Shown: positions 17,005 through 25,967 of the stretch, piece after piece
Numbering within the stretch: the first letter of the stretch is position 1
Layout of the letters: every line of letters starts with the position of its first letter
From: Psychromarinibacter sediminicola
GTDB lineage: Bacteria > Pseudomonadota > Alphaproteobacteria > Rhodobacterales > Rhodobacteraceae
DNA length: 64,000 nucleotides
Reading direction: 5' to 3'
Assembly (NCBI RefSeq): GCF_029168335.1
Contig: NZ_JARGYC010000011.1
Coordinates: 21,214 to 85,213 of the forward strand
Position numbers and translations under genes: made by a program
The notes under the pieces: model-generated
Told to the model about the DNA's origin: nothing
What the model saw: only the letters and a program-made list of their open reading frames with translations
Database searches by the model: none

Positions 17005-17963
17005 CGAAGCGCGACGTGCTGGTGATGGTCCCCCCGCTGCCGCCCCAGATGGCGCAGCTGGAAGAGACCTATGCCGTCCACCGCTACGACCTGGCCGAGG
17101 ACAAGGCGGCCTTCCTCGCCGAACACGGCCCGCACTGCGAGGCGGTGGCGACGAATGGCCACGAGGCGCTGACCCGCGAGCAGCTGGAGCATCTGCCGAA
17201 CGTGAAGATCGTGGCCTGCTCCTCGGCGGGCTACGAATACATCGACGTGGACGCGCTGACCGAGAAGGGCATTCCCTTCACCAACACCTCCGACGCGCTC
17301 AGCGACGACGTGGCCGACTGCGCCGTGATGCTGACGCTGGCGACGCGCCGGCATCTGGTGCAGGGGCACGCCTATGTGCAGACGGGCGAGTGGGGCCGCC
17401 AGGGCATGTATCCGCTGACCTCGGCCATCAAGGGCAAGAAGGCCGGGATCGCGGGCTTCGGCACCATCGGCAAGGCCATCGCCCGCCGGTTCGAGCCGAT
17501 GGGGCTGGAGATCGGATATCTCGCGCGGTCGAAAAAGGACGTGCCCTATCGCTTCTTCGACGACGTCGTGGCGCTGGCCGACTGGGCGGACATCCTCGTC
17601 GCCATCGTTCCCGGCGGCCCCGAGACGGAGGGCATGATCGACGCCCGCGTCTGCGAGGCGCTGGGGCCGGAGGGCACGTTCATCAACGTCGCGCGCGGTT
17701 CGGTCGTGAACGAGCAGGATCTGATCGCGGCGCTGTCCTCGGGCAAGCTGGGCAGCGCCGGCCTGGACGTCTACCTGAACGAGCCGAACCCCGACCCGGC
17801 GCTGACCTCGCTGCCGAACGTCACGCTCTACCCGCACCACGCCTCGGGCACGGTTGAGACACGCGACGCCATGGCGCAGCTGGTGGTCGACAACATCGCC
17901 GCCTGCTTCGCGGGCAAGCCCCTGTTGACCCCGGTGAACGACGTGGCGCCGGCCCGCGCCTGA
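17001..17963 (+). CDS. D-2-hydroxyacid dehydrogenase family protein (NAD-dependent)
   Basis: 320 residues. The Rossmann domain motif GIAGFGTIGKAIARRFEPMG (starting near residue 148) and NVARGSVVNEQDL are typical, as are Glu in the YLNEPNP segment and His in LYPHHASGT, completing the Arg-Glu-His catalytic set with the Arg of the INVARG segment. It interconverts 2-keto and D-2-hydroxy acids. ATGA overlap with the ATPase. Being inside the transporter operon suggests it acts on the imported compound. Confidence 0.9.
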   Translation: MTKRDVLVMVPPLPPQMAQLEETYAVHRYDLAEDKAAFLAEHGPHCEAVATNGHEALTREQLEHLPNVKIVACSSAGYEYIDVDALTEKGIPFTNTSDALSDDVADCAVMLTLATRRHLVQGHAYVQTGEWGRQGMYPLTSAIKGKKAGIAGFGTIGKAIARRFEPMGLEIGYLARSKKDVPYRFFDDVVALADWADILVAIVPGGPETEGMIDARVCEALGPEGTFINVARGSVVNEQDLIAALSSGKLGSAGLDVYLNEPNPDPALTSLPNVTLYPHHASGTVETRDAMAQLVVDNIAACFAGKPLLTPVNDVAPARA

Positions 17964-17965
17964 CC

Positions 17966-18922
17966 ATGGCGACGATCCTCACGACCTCGCCCGCATTCGC
18001 CAAGGTCGGGGATCTGCCCGACCGGATCGCCGCCGCCGGCTTCGACCTCGTCCGCGTGCCGGAGGACGGCCCGGACTTCCGCAAGGCGCTGGCCGGGGCC
18101 GCCTATCTCGTGGCCGGCCTGCCGGCGGTGGATGCCGGGGTGATGGATGCCGGACCCAAGCTGAAAGGCATCCTGAAGCACGGCGTCGGTGTCGACAGCA
18201 TCGACGTTGCGGCGGCCACCGCGCGGGGCCTGCCGGTCTGCTCGACCCCCGGCGCCAATGCACAGGCGGTGGCCGAGATGGCGCTGGGCGCGATCTTCGC
18301 CCTGGCGCGGAACATGGTGGCGGGGCACCTGACCGTCGCCTCCGGCGGCTGGGACCGGCGCCGGGGGTGGGAGGTGGCCGGCCGCACGCTGGGCATTCTC
18401 GGCTTCGGCCAGGTCGGCCGTCGGCTGGCGCGGATGGCGCGCGGCGTCGGCATGCAGGTGATCGCGCATGACCCGTACCCGGCCGTCGGCGTGGCCGAGG
18501 ATCTGGGCGTGCGGCTCGGCACGATGGAAGAGGTGCTGGCCGCCGCCGACGTGCTGTCGCTGCACCTGGCCGGCGGGCCGGACACCGATGGGCTGATCGG
18601 CGAGAGCGCGCTGGCCCAGATGAAGCCCGGCGCGGTTCTTCTGAACTATGCCCGCGGCTCGATCCTGGACCTCGATGCCGTGGCCGCGGCGCTGGACGAC
18701 GGCCGCCTCTCCGGCGCCGCCATCGACGCGTTCGAGGCGGAACCGCCCGACACGGCTCACCCGATCTTCACCGCGCCCAACGTGCTGTTCTCGCCCCACT
18801 CGGGCGCGGATACCGAGGACTCGCTGATCCGCGTCGGCGAGATGGTGCTGGAGGATATCGAGACGCTGGCGGCGGGCGGCATGCCCGCGCGGGCGCTGAA
18901 CGCAAAGGAGCTGACCGCATGA
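17966..18922 (+). CDS. D-isomer specific 2-hydroxyacid dehydrogenase (phosphoglycerate dehydrogenase-like)
   Basis: 318 residues, a second member of the same superfamily as the preceding gene but clearly different in sequence. LGILGFGQVGRRLARMARGV gives the NAD site; LNYARGSILDLDAV supplies the Arg, FEAEPPD the Glu and FSPHSGAD the His. The N-terminal KGILKHGVGVDSIDV is SerA-like. Two non-redundant 2-hydroxyacid dehydrogenases side by side suggest two oxidation steps or two stereo/regio-specific substrates. It overlaps the next gene by four bases. Confidence 0.9.
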   Translation: MATILTTSPAFAKVGDLPDRIAAAGFDLVRVPEDGPDFRKALAGAAYLVAGLPAVDAGVMDAGPKLKGILKHGVGVDSIDVAAATARGLPVCSTPGANAQAVAEMALGAIFALARNMVAGHLTVASGGWDRRRGWEVAGRTLGILGFGQVGRRLARMARGVGMQVIAHDPYPAVGVAEDLGVRLGTMEEVLAAADVLSLHLAGGPDTDGLIGESALAQMKPGAVLLNYARGSILDLDAVAAALDDGRLSGAAIDAFEAEPPDTAHPIFTAPNVLFSPHSGADTEDSLIRVGEMVLEDIETLAAGGMPARALNAKELTA

Positions 18923-19971
18923 CCGCCCCACGCTACGACATCGCGGCACTGGAGCGGTTCGCGCGGGATCTCTTCGCGGCGGCCGGGCTGGAGACCCGGC
19001 TGGCACAGGCCGTGGCCACCCATCTGGTGATGGCCGACGCGATGGGACACGACACCCACGGCCTGGGCCTGGCGCCCTGGTATCTCGACCATATCGCCGA
19101 CGGAACCGTCACGCGCGAGGGCGAGCCGGCGGTCGTCTCGGACCGCGCGGCGGCGGTGGCCTGGGACGGGCGGCGCCTGCCGGGAGCCTATCTGACCGAA
19201 AAGGCGGTGACGCTGGCCGTCGACCGCGCGCGGGAGGCCGGGACCTGCACCGTGGCGGTGGGCAATTCGCACCATATCGGCGCGCACGCGGCCTATCTGG
19301 AACTGGCGACAGATGCCGGGATGATGGTGATGATCGCCTCGTCGGTGCCCTCGGCGGCGACGGTCGCGCCCTTCGGCGGCCGCGCGCCGGTCTATACGCC
19401 GAACCCGATCGCCTGGGGCATTCCAACCGGCGGCGTGCCGATCCTGATCGACATCTCGGCGTCGATCACCACGAACAACATGGCCAAGCGTCTGGTGAAC
19501 GAGGGCCGGATGTACGACCACGACTGGCTGATGGATGCCGAGGGCAATCCGACCAACGACCCGAACGCCGTGTTCAACGGCGGCACGGTGCTGCCGACCG
19601 GCGGGCTGGATCACGGTCAGAAGGGCTATGGCCTGGCGCTCGTGGCCGAGTCGGTGACGCAGGGGCTCTCCGGCATGGGCCGGGCGGACGCGCGGCCGGG
19701 GATGAACTGTTCGTTCACCGTGCAGGTGATGGACCCCGAGGCCTTCGGCGGGCGCGAGGCGTTCCTGCGCCAGACCGGGTGGCTCGCCGATGCCTGCCGG
19801 GCGGCCGAGCCGCGGCCTGGCGTCGAGCGGGTGCGCCTGCCGGGCGAGGCCGCGGTGCGGCGGCGGTCCGAGGCGCGGGCCAACGGCGTCGGGCTCTATC
19901 CGGGCATCCTGGAGGCGCTGGAGGAGAAGGCTGCGGCGCTGGGCGTGGCCCTGCCGAAGCCGGTCGGCTGA
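18919..19971 (+). CDS. Ldh-family (malate/L-lactate dehydrogenase type 2) oxidoreductase
   Basis: 350 residues of the non-Rossmann Ldh family (YlbC/DlgD/ureidoglycolate dehydrogenase relatives). The N-terminal domain has DAMGHDTHGLGLAPWYLD with the conserved His residues, then NSHHIGAHAAY and PNPIAWGIPTG, and later DHGQKGYGLALVAE. Members oxidise L-2-hydroxy acids or reduce keto acids with NAD(P)H. Together with the two D-specific dehydrogenases upstream it would allow stereo-inversion or complete oxidation of a hydroxyacid. Last gene of the operon; a GC hairpin (19972-19988) follows the stop. Confidence 0.87.
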   Translation: MTAPRYDIAALERFARDLFAAAGLETRLAQAVATHLVMADAMGHDTHGLGLAPWYLDHIADGTVTREGEPAVVSDRAAAVAWDGRRLPGAYLTEKAVTLAVDRAREAGTCTVAVGNSHHIGAHAAYLELATDAGMMVMIASSVPSAATVAPFGGRAPVYTPNPIAWGIPTGGVPILIDISASITTNNMAKRLVNEGRMYDHDWLMDAEGNPTNDPNAVFNGGTVLPTGGLDHGQKGYGLALVAESVTQGLSGMGRADARPGMNCSFTVQVMDPEAFGGREAFLRQTGWLADACRAAEPRPGVERVRLPGEAAVRRRSEARANGVGLYPGILEALEEKAAALGVALPKPVG

Positions 19972-19988
19972 CGGCCCGCACCGGGCCG
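19972..19988. terminator. Short GC hairpin between convergent operons
   Basis: CGGCCCG and CGGGCCG form a 7-bp stem directly after the Ldh-family stop and before the convergent dienelactone hydrolase end at 20012. No T-tract; weak support as terminator. Confidence 0.3.
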
Positions 19989-20011
19989 AGCGTCAAGCCT
20001 CCTGCCGACGC

Positions 20012-20668
20012 TCACCCGACATGCGCGCGCAGGAATTCCAGCGCGCGGGAATGCGCCGTCTCGGCCGCCTCCGGCACGTAGGAATCCCGCGCATCGTTGG
20101 CAAAGGCATGCCCCGCCTCGTACCAGCAGATCTCGATCTCGGGCAGGTGGTCCTGCACCTCCTCCATCAGCGCCTTCGGCGTGTGGTCGTCCTCGGTCCC
20201 GCAATGGCACTGCACCGGCGCGCGCAGCGGCAGGTCGAGATATTCCTTCAGCCGCGTGCCGTAGAACGACACGGCGCCCGCGATCTCCAGCTTCTGCGCC
20301 GCGCGCACGGCCAGCCCGCCGCCCCAGCAGAACCCCATGACGCCCACCGGCTGGCCGGTCTCGGCGAGTTTTTCCACCGCCGCCTGAACGTCCAGCATCG
20401 CCTCGTCCGGCAGGGTCGCCATCATCAGGTCGCGCCCGCGCGAGGCCTCGTCGAACGGGATCACCGCGCCGCGCTCCTGCCGGTCGAACAGCGCCGGGAT
20501 CGCCACGTCGTAGCCCTCGCGCGCGTAGCGGCGGGCGACGCCGATCAGCTGCTCGGTCACCCCGAAAATCTCCTGGATGATCACCAGCCCGCCATGCGCC
20601 TTGCCCTCGGCCGGCGTCATGTAGCACTGGAACGTGTGCCCGTCGGAGGCAGTGAGATCGGTCATCAT
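20012..20668 (-). CDS. Dienelactone hydrolase family protein
   Basis: 218 residues from the ATG complementary to 20666-20668, chosen because AGGAG precedes it and the longer frame adds a Pro-rich stretch. The fold residues are clear: QEIFGV near 32-37 (Glu), GFCWGG with nucleophile Cys114, GTEDDHTP (Asp) and AGHAF with His187. Dienelactone hydrolases open lactones in chloro-aromatic degradation, but many relatives are general esterases or lactonases. It lies just downstream of the TAXI-TRAP genes on the same strand, 94 bases away, and could be cotranscribed or separate. Confidence 0.9.
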   Translation of the reverse strand: MMTDLTASDGHTFQCYMTPAEGKAHGGLVIIQEIFGVTEQLIGVARRYAREGYDVAIPALFDRQERGAVIPFDEASRGRDLMMATLPDEAMLDVQAAVEKLAETGQPVGVMGFCWGGGLAVRAAQKLEIAGAVSFYGTRLKEYLDLPLRAPVQCHCGTEDDHTPKALMEEVQDHLPEIEICWYEAGHAFANDARDSYVPEAAETAHSRALEFLRAHVG

Positions 20669-20762
20669 GTTGCGTGTCTCCTCGCGGAACAGGGGGCGCG
20701 GACCTGGGGGCAGGACAGGGGGCAGGGCCGCCGGGCGCCAGATCAACGCCCGGCGGATGTGG

Positions 20763-21728
20763 TCAGTTCCCGACGGAAATGCCGGCGTCTTCGTAGTAGC
20801 GCAGGGCGCCCGGGTGGTACGGCATCTCGTTCGACGGCGCCATCGTCTCCACGTCCATCCGGTTGAACGCCCCGAAGGACGCGGCCAGCGCCTCCTTGTT
20901 CTCGGCCAGCGCCTTGAGCATGTCGTAGACCAGCTGTTCGTCCACGTTGGCGTTGGCCATCATCATCCACGGAATCGACATGATGTTGGCGCCGTAGTTC
21001 TCCAGCCCGTTGATGTTCTCGTTCTGGTCGAGCGAGATGATGTCGCCCGCCGGCAGGAAGTCCTTGAACGCGGCCTCGCCTTCTTCGCTGTCGTCGAGCG
21101 AGATGTAGCACAGCCCGCCGCGGTCCTGCAGCTTGACGGCCGACTGCTGCCCCGCGCCGGAGTTCAGCGACACCAGCGCCACGTCGACCAGCCCGTCGCC
21201 CAGCGCGTTGATCCCCGCCACGAAGGACGCGACCGGCACTTTCTGGAAGTCGTCATAGGTCAGGCCCGCATTCGCCAGCCCGCCCATGATGTAGAACGGA
21301 ATGATCGTGGACGAGGTGTATTCCGACGCGATCCGCAGGTCGCCGGCCTGCTCGGCCAGGTCGTCCACCGTCTCCAGCCCCAGATCGCAGGGCGCCATCA
21401 GCCCGGTCTGCAGCGGGAACATGGTGCCCACCAGCCGGATATCGGGATGCGCGCGGTCGTAGTTGCCGGTGCCGGTATAGGCGTATTCGGTCTCGACCCC
21501 GTTGGCGAAGCCGAAGTCGACCTCGCCCGCATGGATCAGCGGCAGGTAGCCGACCAGTGGCTGGGTTCGCGCGGTGATGCCGTTCTCGTTGGCGACCTTC
21601 GCCACGGCCTGCCCGGTATTGTAGGCCAGCGAGCCCTGTGCGCCGCTCGCCACGGTCACGACCTGCGCCGAGACGGCCGTGGCCGAGACGGCCAGCGCCG
21701 CGCCGAGTGCGTATCCGAAGTGTTTCAT
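20763..21728 (-). CDS. TAXI-family TRAP transporter solute-binding protein
   Basis: 321 residues, signal peptide ending VSA near residue 21, mature protein starting QVVTVASGAQGSLAY, the GSLAYNTGQAVAKVANE segment and the TQPLVGYLPLIHAGEVDFGF block of the TAXI (TRAP-associated extracytoplasmic immunogenic) family. It captures a solute, often glutamate or other organic acid, in the periplasm and hands it to the fused TRAP permease upstream, whose stop overlaps this start by four bases (ATGA). Ligand unknown. Confidence 0.92.
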   Translation of the reverse strand: MKHFGYALGAALAVSATAVSAQVVTVASGAQGSLAYNTGQAVAKVANENGITARTQPLVGYLPLIHAGEVDFGFANGVETEYAYTGTGNYDRAHPDIRLVGTMFPLQTGLMAPCDLGLETVDDLAEQAGDLRIASEYTSSTIIPFYIMGGLANAGLTYDDFQKVPVASFVAGINALGDGLVDVALVSLNSGAGQQSAVKLQDRGGLCYISLDDSEEGEAAFKDFLPAGDIISLDQNENINGLENYGANIMSIPWMMMANANVDEQLVYDMLKALAENKEALAASFGAFNRMDVETMAPSNEMPYHPGALRYYEDAGISVGN

Positions 21729-23677
21729 TGTCTTGCCTCCCCTTTGGTGGATTGCCCGGGCGTCACGCCCCTGGAATGGATGAAGTAGAGCACGGCCAGC
21801 CCCAGAACGGCCAGCCCCGCCGCCGCCCAGCGCAGGCCTGCATCGAGCGGGATGTAGGAGATCGGCAGCGCCGCGGCGCCCAGGACCAGGAACGCCAGCC
21901 GCACCGGAAGGCTCAGCCGCGTGCCCCAGTAGCCGATGATCGCCACGGTGATCGCCGTGACGCCGGCCGCCGACAGTGCCGAGGCGCGCGCGATCTCTCC
22001 CCACGTCCCCTCCATCACCAGCGCCGGCGTGGCGACGAAGGCGAAGGGCAGGATGAACGCGACCCAGCCGGTGCGCATCGAGGCGAGCCCGGTGCCCAGC
22101 GCGTCGGCCTTCGAGATCGTGGCCGCGGCAAAGGCCGCCAGCGCCACCGGCGGTGTGATCATCGACATCATGCCGAAATAGAGGATGAAGAGATGCGCGG
22201 CGACCGGCTCGATCCCCGCCTCGACCAGCGAGGGCGCGACCAGCGCGGCCAGCAGCACGTAGACGCCCGAGGTCGGCATCCCCATGCCCAGCAGGATACA
22301 GATCACCGCCGAGACCAGCAGCAGAAGCAGCACATTCTGCCCCACCGCGTCCACCAGCACCAGCGTCAGCGCAAAGCCCAGCCCGGTGACGTTCAGCACC
22401 CCGATCACGAAGCCCGCCGCCGCGACGATCAGGATCAGGTCGACCATCGAGGTGCCGGTATCGACGAAGACCTGCCCCAGCCGCTTCAGCGTCAGCCGGT
22501 CGCCGCGATAGGGCCGCAGGAACCCGACCGCCACGATCGCCACCGCCGCCATCAGCGCCGAATCCTCGGGGTCGTAGCGGAACCAGAACAGCGCCGCCAG
22601 CAGCACCGCGAACGGAATGGCGAAATGCCAGCCCTCGGCCAGCACCTGCCGCGCGGTCAGCGCATCCTCCTCGTGCGGGGCGATCCCGTCGCGCCCGGCG
22701 ATCAGGTCGACCTGCAGGAAGACGCCCAGGTAGTAGAACACCGCCGGCACCAGCGCCGCGCCGGCGACGGTGACGTAGGGGATTTCCAGGAATTCGGCCA
22801 TCAGGAAGGCGGCCGCGCCCATGATCGGCGGCGTCAGCTGTCCGCCGGTGGAGGCCACCGCCTCGACCGCGCCCGCGTCGCGGGCCGAGTAGCCGCCGCG
22901 CCGCATCAGCGGGATCGTGACGACCCCGGTCGTCACCACGTTCGACACGGCCGAGCCCGAGATCGAGCCGAACAGCGCCGAGCCGATCACAGAGATCTTC
23001 GCCGCGCCGCCGCGCGTGCGGCCCGCCACGGCCATCGCGAGGTCGGTAAAGAACGCCCCGCCCCCGGCCGCGAACAGAAGCTGGCCGAAGAACACGAAGA
23101 GCAGCACGATCATCGTGCCCACCGCCAGCGGCGAGGAGAACACGGCCGACGGATCGAAGCCCACATATTGCACCAGCCGCACGGGCGACAGCTCCTTGCC
23201 CACCAGCCGCCCCGGCACCATGTCCGCGAAGAGCGCATAGACCAGGAACACCGCGACGATCGTGAACAGCATCCAGCCCGCGCGCCGGCGGATGCCCTCC
23301 ATCACCGACAGCGTGACGACGGTGCCGATCACGGTGATCTGCCAGGGCCGGTAGAACTGCTCCTGCAGGAGCCAGCTGAAGTCCCAGGCCGCATACATCA
23401 GCGTGCCGAAACAGACCGCCGCGATGGCCGCGTCGACCCAGCCGACCCGCGCCTTCGGCTCCTTGCCGCGCCAGCCGTAGCGCAGGAAGGCGATGGTCAG
23501 CGCAAGGCCGAGCTGCAGCGCCATGTATTGCTGGGACAGAATCGCGACGCCCATGCGCGTCGGCGCCTCGACGTTCCACAGGACACAGGCGACCACCATG
23601 GCCACGGCCAGCACCGCGATCAGGATCGCGGCCGTGCCGGTCGGTCCCGCGGCTTCCGGCTGTTTCGTCGCGTCCAT
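21725..23677 (-). CDS. TRAP transporter permease, fused small and large subunits (4TM-12TM)
   Basis: 650 residues from the ATG complementary to 23675-23677. The N-terminal part has about four to five membrane segments (DctQ-like) and the rest follows the DctM-type fold with GTMIVLLFVFFGQLLFAAGG, GSISGSAVSNVVTTGVVTIP and MGMPTSGVYVLLAALVAP, the signatures of TAXI-associated fused TRAP permeases. It uses a Na+ gradient to import the solute presented by the TAXI protein. The upstream frame extends to 23968 but would overlap the divergent YghU start, so the later ATG is preferred. Confidence 0.92.
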   Translation of the reverse strand: MDATKQPEAAGPTGTAAILIAVLAVAMVVACVLWNVEAPTRMGVAILSQQYMALQLGLALTIAFLRYGWRGKEPKARVGWVDAAIAAVCFGTLMYAAWDFSWLLQEQFYRPWQITVIGTVVTLSVMEGIRRRAGWMLFTIVAVFLVYALFADMVPGRLVGKELSPVRLVQYVGFDPSAVFSSPLAVGTMIVLLFVFFGQLLFAAGGGAFFTDLAMAVAGRTRGGAAKISVIGSALFGSISGSAVSNVVTTGVVTIPLMRRGGYSARDAGAVEAVASTGGQLTPPIMGAAAFLMAEFLEIPYVTVAGAALVPAVFYYLGVFLQVDLIAGRDGIAPHEEDALTARQVLAEGWHFAIPFAVLLAALFWFRYDPEDSALMAAVAIVAVGFLRPYRGDRLTLKRLGQVFVDTGTSMVDLILIVAAAGFVIGVLNVTGLGFALTLVLVDAVGQNVLLLLLVSAVICILLGMGMPTSGVYVLLAALVAPSLVEAGIEPVAAHLFILYFGMMSMITPPVALAAFAAATISKADALGTGLASMRTGWVAFILPFAFVATPALVMEGTWGEIARASALSAAGVTAITVAIIGYWGTRLSLPVRLAFLVLGAAALPISYIPLDAGLRWAAAGLAVLGLAVLYFIHSRGVTPGQSTKGEARQ

Positions 23678-23870
23678 GTTCCGGCCCCACCCCCGCGTCG
23701 CTCGCGAGGCGAGGGTAGGTGCCCGCGCGCCGCTTTGCAAATGCCGCGGCGTGCGGCCGCGCCCGTCGCGGCGCGGGTCTGTGCGCCGCGTGACACCCGG
23801 CTGTGCGTTGGGTTTCCCGGCGCGATGCTCTAGATACGCTCCCGACGCATTCATGCAGGAGACACGTCCG
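23678..23870. other. Divergent intergenic region TRAP permease / yghU
   Basis: About 190 bases separate two outward-facing starts and must contain both promoters. The sequence is GC-rich with several short GC palindromes (for example TCGCGAGGCGAGG near 23701) but no clear operator; CAGGAGACAC before 23871 is the ribosome-binding site of the right-hand gene. Confidence 0.35.
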
Positions 23871-24737
23871 ATGAGCACAGACGAATACGACCCACCCCGG
23901 GTCTGGACCTGGGACAGCGAGAACGGCGGCCAGTTCTCCAAGACCAACCGCCCCGTCGCCGGCCCCACCCACGACGCCGAGTTGCCGGTGGGCAGGCATC
24001 CCTACCAGCTCTATTCGCTGGCCACGCCGAACGGGCAGAAGGTGACGATCCTGTTCGAGGAGCTGCTGGAGGCCGGCCACGACGCCGAATACGACGCCTG
24101 GCCGATCCGTATCGGCGAGGGCGAGCAGTTCGGCTCGGGCTTCGTCGCGGCGAACCCGAACTCGAAGATCCCCGCGCTGATGGATCACACGACCAACCCG
24201 CCCACGCGGGTGTTCGAGAGCGCCGCGATCCTGATGCACCTGTCCGAGCGCTTCGGCGCCTTCCAGGTCAGCGACCCGGCCCACCGGCCCGAGATGCTGT
24301 CCTGGCTGTTCTGGCAGATGGGTAGCGCGCCCTATGTCGGCGGCGGCTTCGGCCATTTCTACGCCTATGCGCCGAAGAAATGGCAGTATCCCATCGACCG
24401 CTTCGCGATGGAGACCAAGCGCCAGCTCGACGTGCTGAACCGCCACCTCGCCGACCGCGACTGGATGGCCGGCGGCGAATACACCATCGCCGACATCGCG
24501 ATCTGGCCGTGGTACGCGGGGCTGGTGCTGTTCGACCAGTACAAGGCGGCCGAATTCCTGGACGTGAAGAGCTATACCAACGTGGTGGACTGGGCCGAGC
24601 GCATCTGGGACCGCCCGGCGGTGAAGCGCGGGCGGATGGTGAACCGGCTGAACGGCGACCCGTCGCAACAGCTGCACGAGCGGCACTCCGCGTCGGATTT
24701 CGAACACCGGACGCAGGACAAGATCGCGGCCGAGTGA
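23871..24737 (+). CDS. yghU: Glutathione S-transferase family protein, YghU-type disulfide-bond oxidoreductase
   Basis: 288 residues, YghU length. The thioredoxin-like domain is preceded by the typical long N-terminal arm (YDPPRVWTWDSENGGQFSK) and includes the TPNGQKVTILFEELLE active-site helix; the C-terminal domain has WLFWQMGSAPYVGGGFGHF, diagnostic of YghU/YfcG-like enzymes, which bind two glutathiones and reduce disulfides and organic hydroperoxides in the cytosol. Its stop overlaps the next ATG by one base, giving a TGATG junction that couples it to the alkyltransferase-like gene. Confidence 0.9.
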   Translation: MSTDEYDPPRVWTWDSENGGQFSKTNRPVAGPTHDAELPVGRHPYQLYSLATPNGQKVTILFEELLEAGHDAEYDAWPIRIGEGEQFGSGFVAANPNSKIPALMDHTTNPPTRVFESAAILMHLSERFGAFQVSDPAHRPEMLSWLFWQMGSAPYVGGGFGHFYAYAPKKWQYPIDRFAMETKRQLDVLNRHLADRDWMAGGEYTIADIAIWPWYAGLVLFDQYKAAEFLDVKSYTNVVDWAERIWDRPAVKRGRMVNRLNGDPSQQLHERHSASDFEHRTQDKIAAE

Positions 24738-25213
24738 TGGCGCCGCGCGGCGGCGACGCGGGCGTCGGCGGGCTGGACACGCCGGTCGGCCCGGTCCGGG
24801 TCGCCGTGGCGGACGGCGCCGTGACAGGCGTCGGCTGGGGCGAGGCGGCAGGGCAGGGCAGCGACCCGGTGCTCGACCTGGCCCTGGCGGAGCTTCGCGC
24901 CTACTTCGACGGCACGTTGACGGCGTTCACCGTGCCGTTGCGGCCGCCGGTCTCCGGGCTGACCGCGCGGGTGCTGGCCGAGATGCAGGCGATCCCCTAT
25001 GGGGAGACGCGCACCTACGGCGACCTCGCCCGTGCGCTGGACGTGCCGGCGCAGGCGTTGGGCCAGGCCTGCGGCGCCAATCCGATCCCGATCCTGATCC
25101 CCTTTCACCGCGTGCTGGGGGCGACCGGGCTCGGCGGCTATTCCGGGGCCGGCGGCATCGAGACGAAAGTGGCGCTGTTGCGGCTGGAGGGCGCGGGCGG
25201 GCTGCTGATCTGA
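24737..25213 (+). CDS. Alkyltransferase-like protein of the Ogt/MGMT family with Cys-to-Phe active site
   Basis: 158 residues. The whole DNA-binding end of O6-alkylguanine-DNA alkyltransferases is readable: TARVLAEMQAIPYGETRTYG, the ALGQACGANPIPILIP block, and HRVLG followed by GGYSGAGGIETKVALL. In the family the active site is PCHRV; here residues 122-126 read P-F-H-R-V (codons CCC TTT CAC CGC GTG at about 25100-25114), so the alkyl-accepting Cys is lost by a single base difference. Alkyltransferase-like proteins, which have Trp or Ala at this place, bind alkylated DNA and recruit nucleotide excision repair. This may be such a protein or an inactive relic. Confidence 0.85.
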   Translation: MAPRGGDAGVGGLDTPVGPVRVAVADGAVTGVGWGEAAGQGSDPVLDLALAELRAYFDGTLTAFTVPLRPPVSGLTARVLAEMQAIPYGETRTYGDLARALDVPAQALGQACGANPIPILIPFHRVLGATGLGGYSGAGGIETKVALLRLEGAGGLLI

Positions 25214-25218
25214 CCCGT

Positions 25219-25938
25219 TCAGGCGCGGGCCCGCCGCGCCGGGAGCAGCTGCTGCGCGATCCCGGCGAAGACAAGGTAGAGCGAGGTCAGCACCAGCCCC
25301 CAATGCGCCCAACTCGACGGGTCGAAATCGACCCACGCGGACCAGCCGGCGAAGAAGACCCAGGCGAAGGCCACCGGCAGCGACACCGGCCGCCAGCGGG
25401 CCGTGCGCACCGGATGGATGAATTTCAGCGGCAGGAACATCGCCACGGTCAGCACCACGACGATGAACAGGATCGCCCAGAAGTTCGGCTGCAGCCCGAA
25501 CAGCACGATGACCACCATGTTCCAGCAACCGGGAAAGCCGGCGAATGAATTGTCCTTCGACTTCATCCCCGTGTTCGCGAAATACACCACGCTGGCAAAG
25601 GTGATCAGGATGATCGCGATCCATCCCGTCCAGCCCGGCAGCAGGCCCGACTTGAACAGCGCGTAGGCCGGGATGAAGACATAGGTCAGGTAGTCGATGA
25701 TCAGATCCATCAGCACGCCGTCGAACTGCGGGGCGTTGACCTTGATATCCGTCTTCCGCGCCAGCGGCCCGTCGACCCCGTCCACCGCGAAGGCGACGAC
25801 CAGCCACAGATACATCAGCCCCCATTTCTCGTCGACGGCGGCGAGCATCGCGAGCATGGCAAAGACCGCGCCGGTGGCGGTCAGCATGTGGACGGCAGTG
25901 GCCTTGATGCGCGGTGTCATCCGGTGGTCATGAAGCAT
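25219..25938 (-). CDS. pcs: Phosphatidylcholine synthase
   Basis: 239 residues, eight or so hydrophobic segments. The CDP-alcohol phosphotransferase motif is visible as DGVDGPLARK, followed at the right spacing by FDGVLMDLIID, giving the metal-binding Asp set. The pattern and length match bacterial Pcs, which condenses CDP-diacylglycerol with choline at the inner membrane. Start taken at 25938; an internal ATG at 25920 (MTPRIKA) is also possible. Bacterial phosphatidylcholine synthesis by Pcs is common in Alphaproteobacteria, consistent with the host guess. It converges on the alkyltransferase-like gene. Confidence 0.92.
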   Translation of the reverse strand: MLHDHRMTPRIKATAVHMLTATGAVFAMLAMLAAVDEKWGLMYLWLVVAFAVDGVDGPLARKTDIKVNAPQFDGVLMDLIIDYLTYVFIPAYALFKSGLLPGWTGWIAIILITFASVVYFANTGMKSKDNSFAGFPGCWNMVVIVLFGLQPNFWAILFIVVVLTVAMFLPLKFIHPVRTARWRPVSLPVAFAWVFFAGWSAWVDFDPSSWAHWGLVLTSLYLVFAGIAQQLLPARRARA

Positions 25939-25967
25939 TCGGGCCGCGAGGGCAACATATTGGCGCG

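Noticed and set aside
20763..24707. 1314-codon minus-strand open frame
   Set aside because: Only its last 321 codons (TAXI protein) are real; the remainder is a wrong-frame readthrough across the TRAP permease and yghU.
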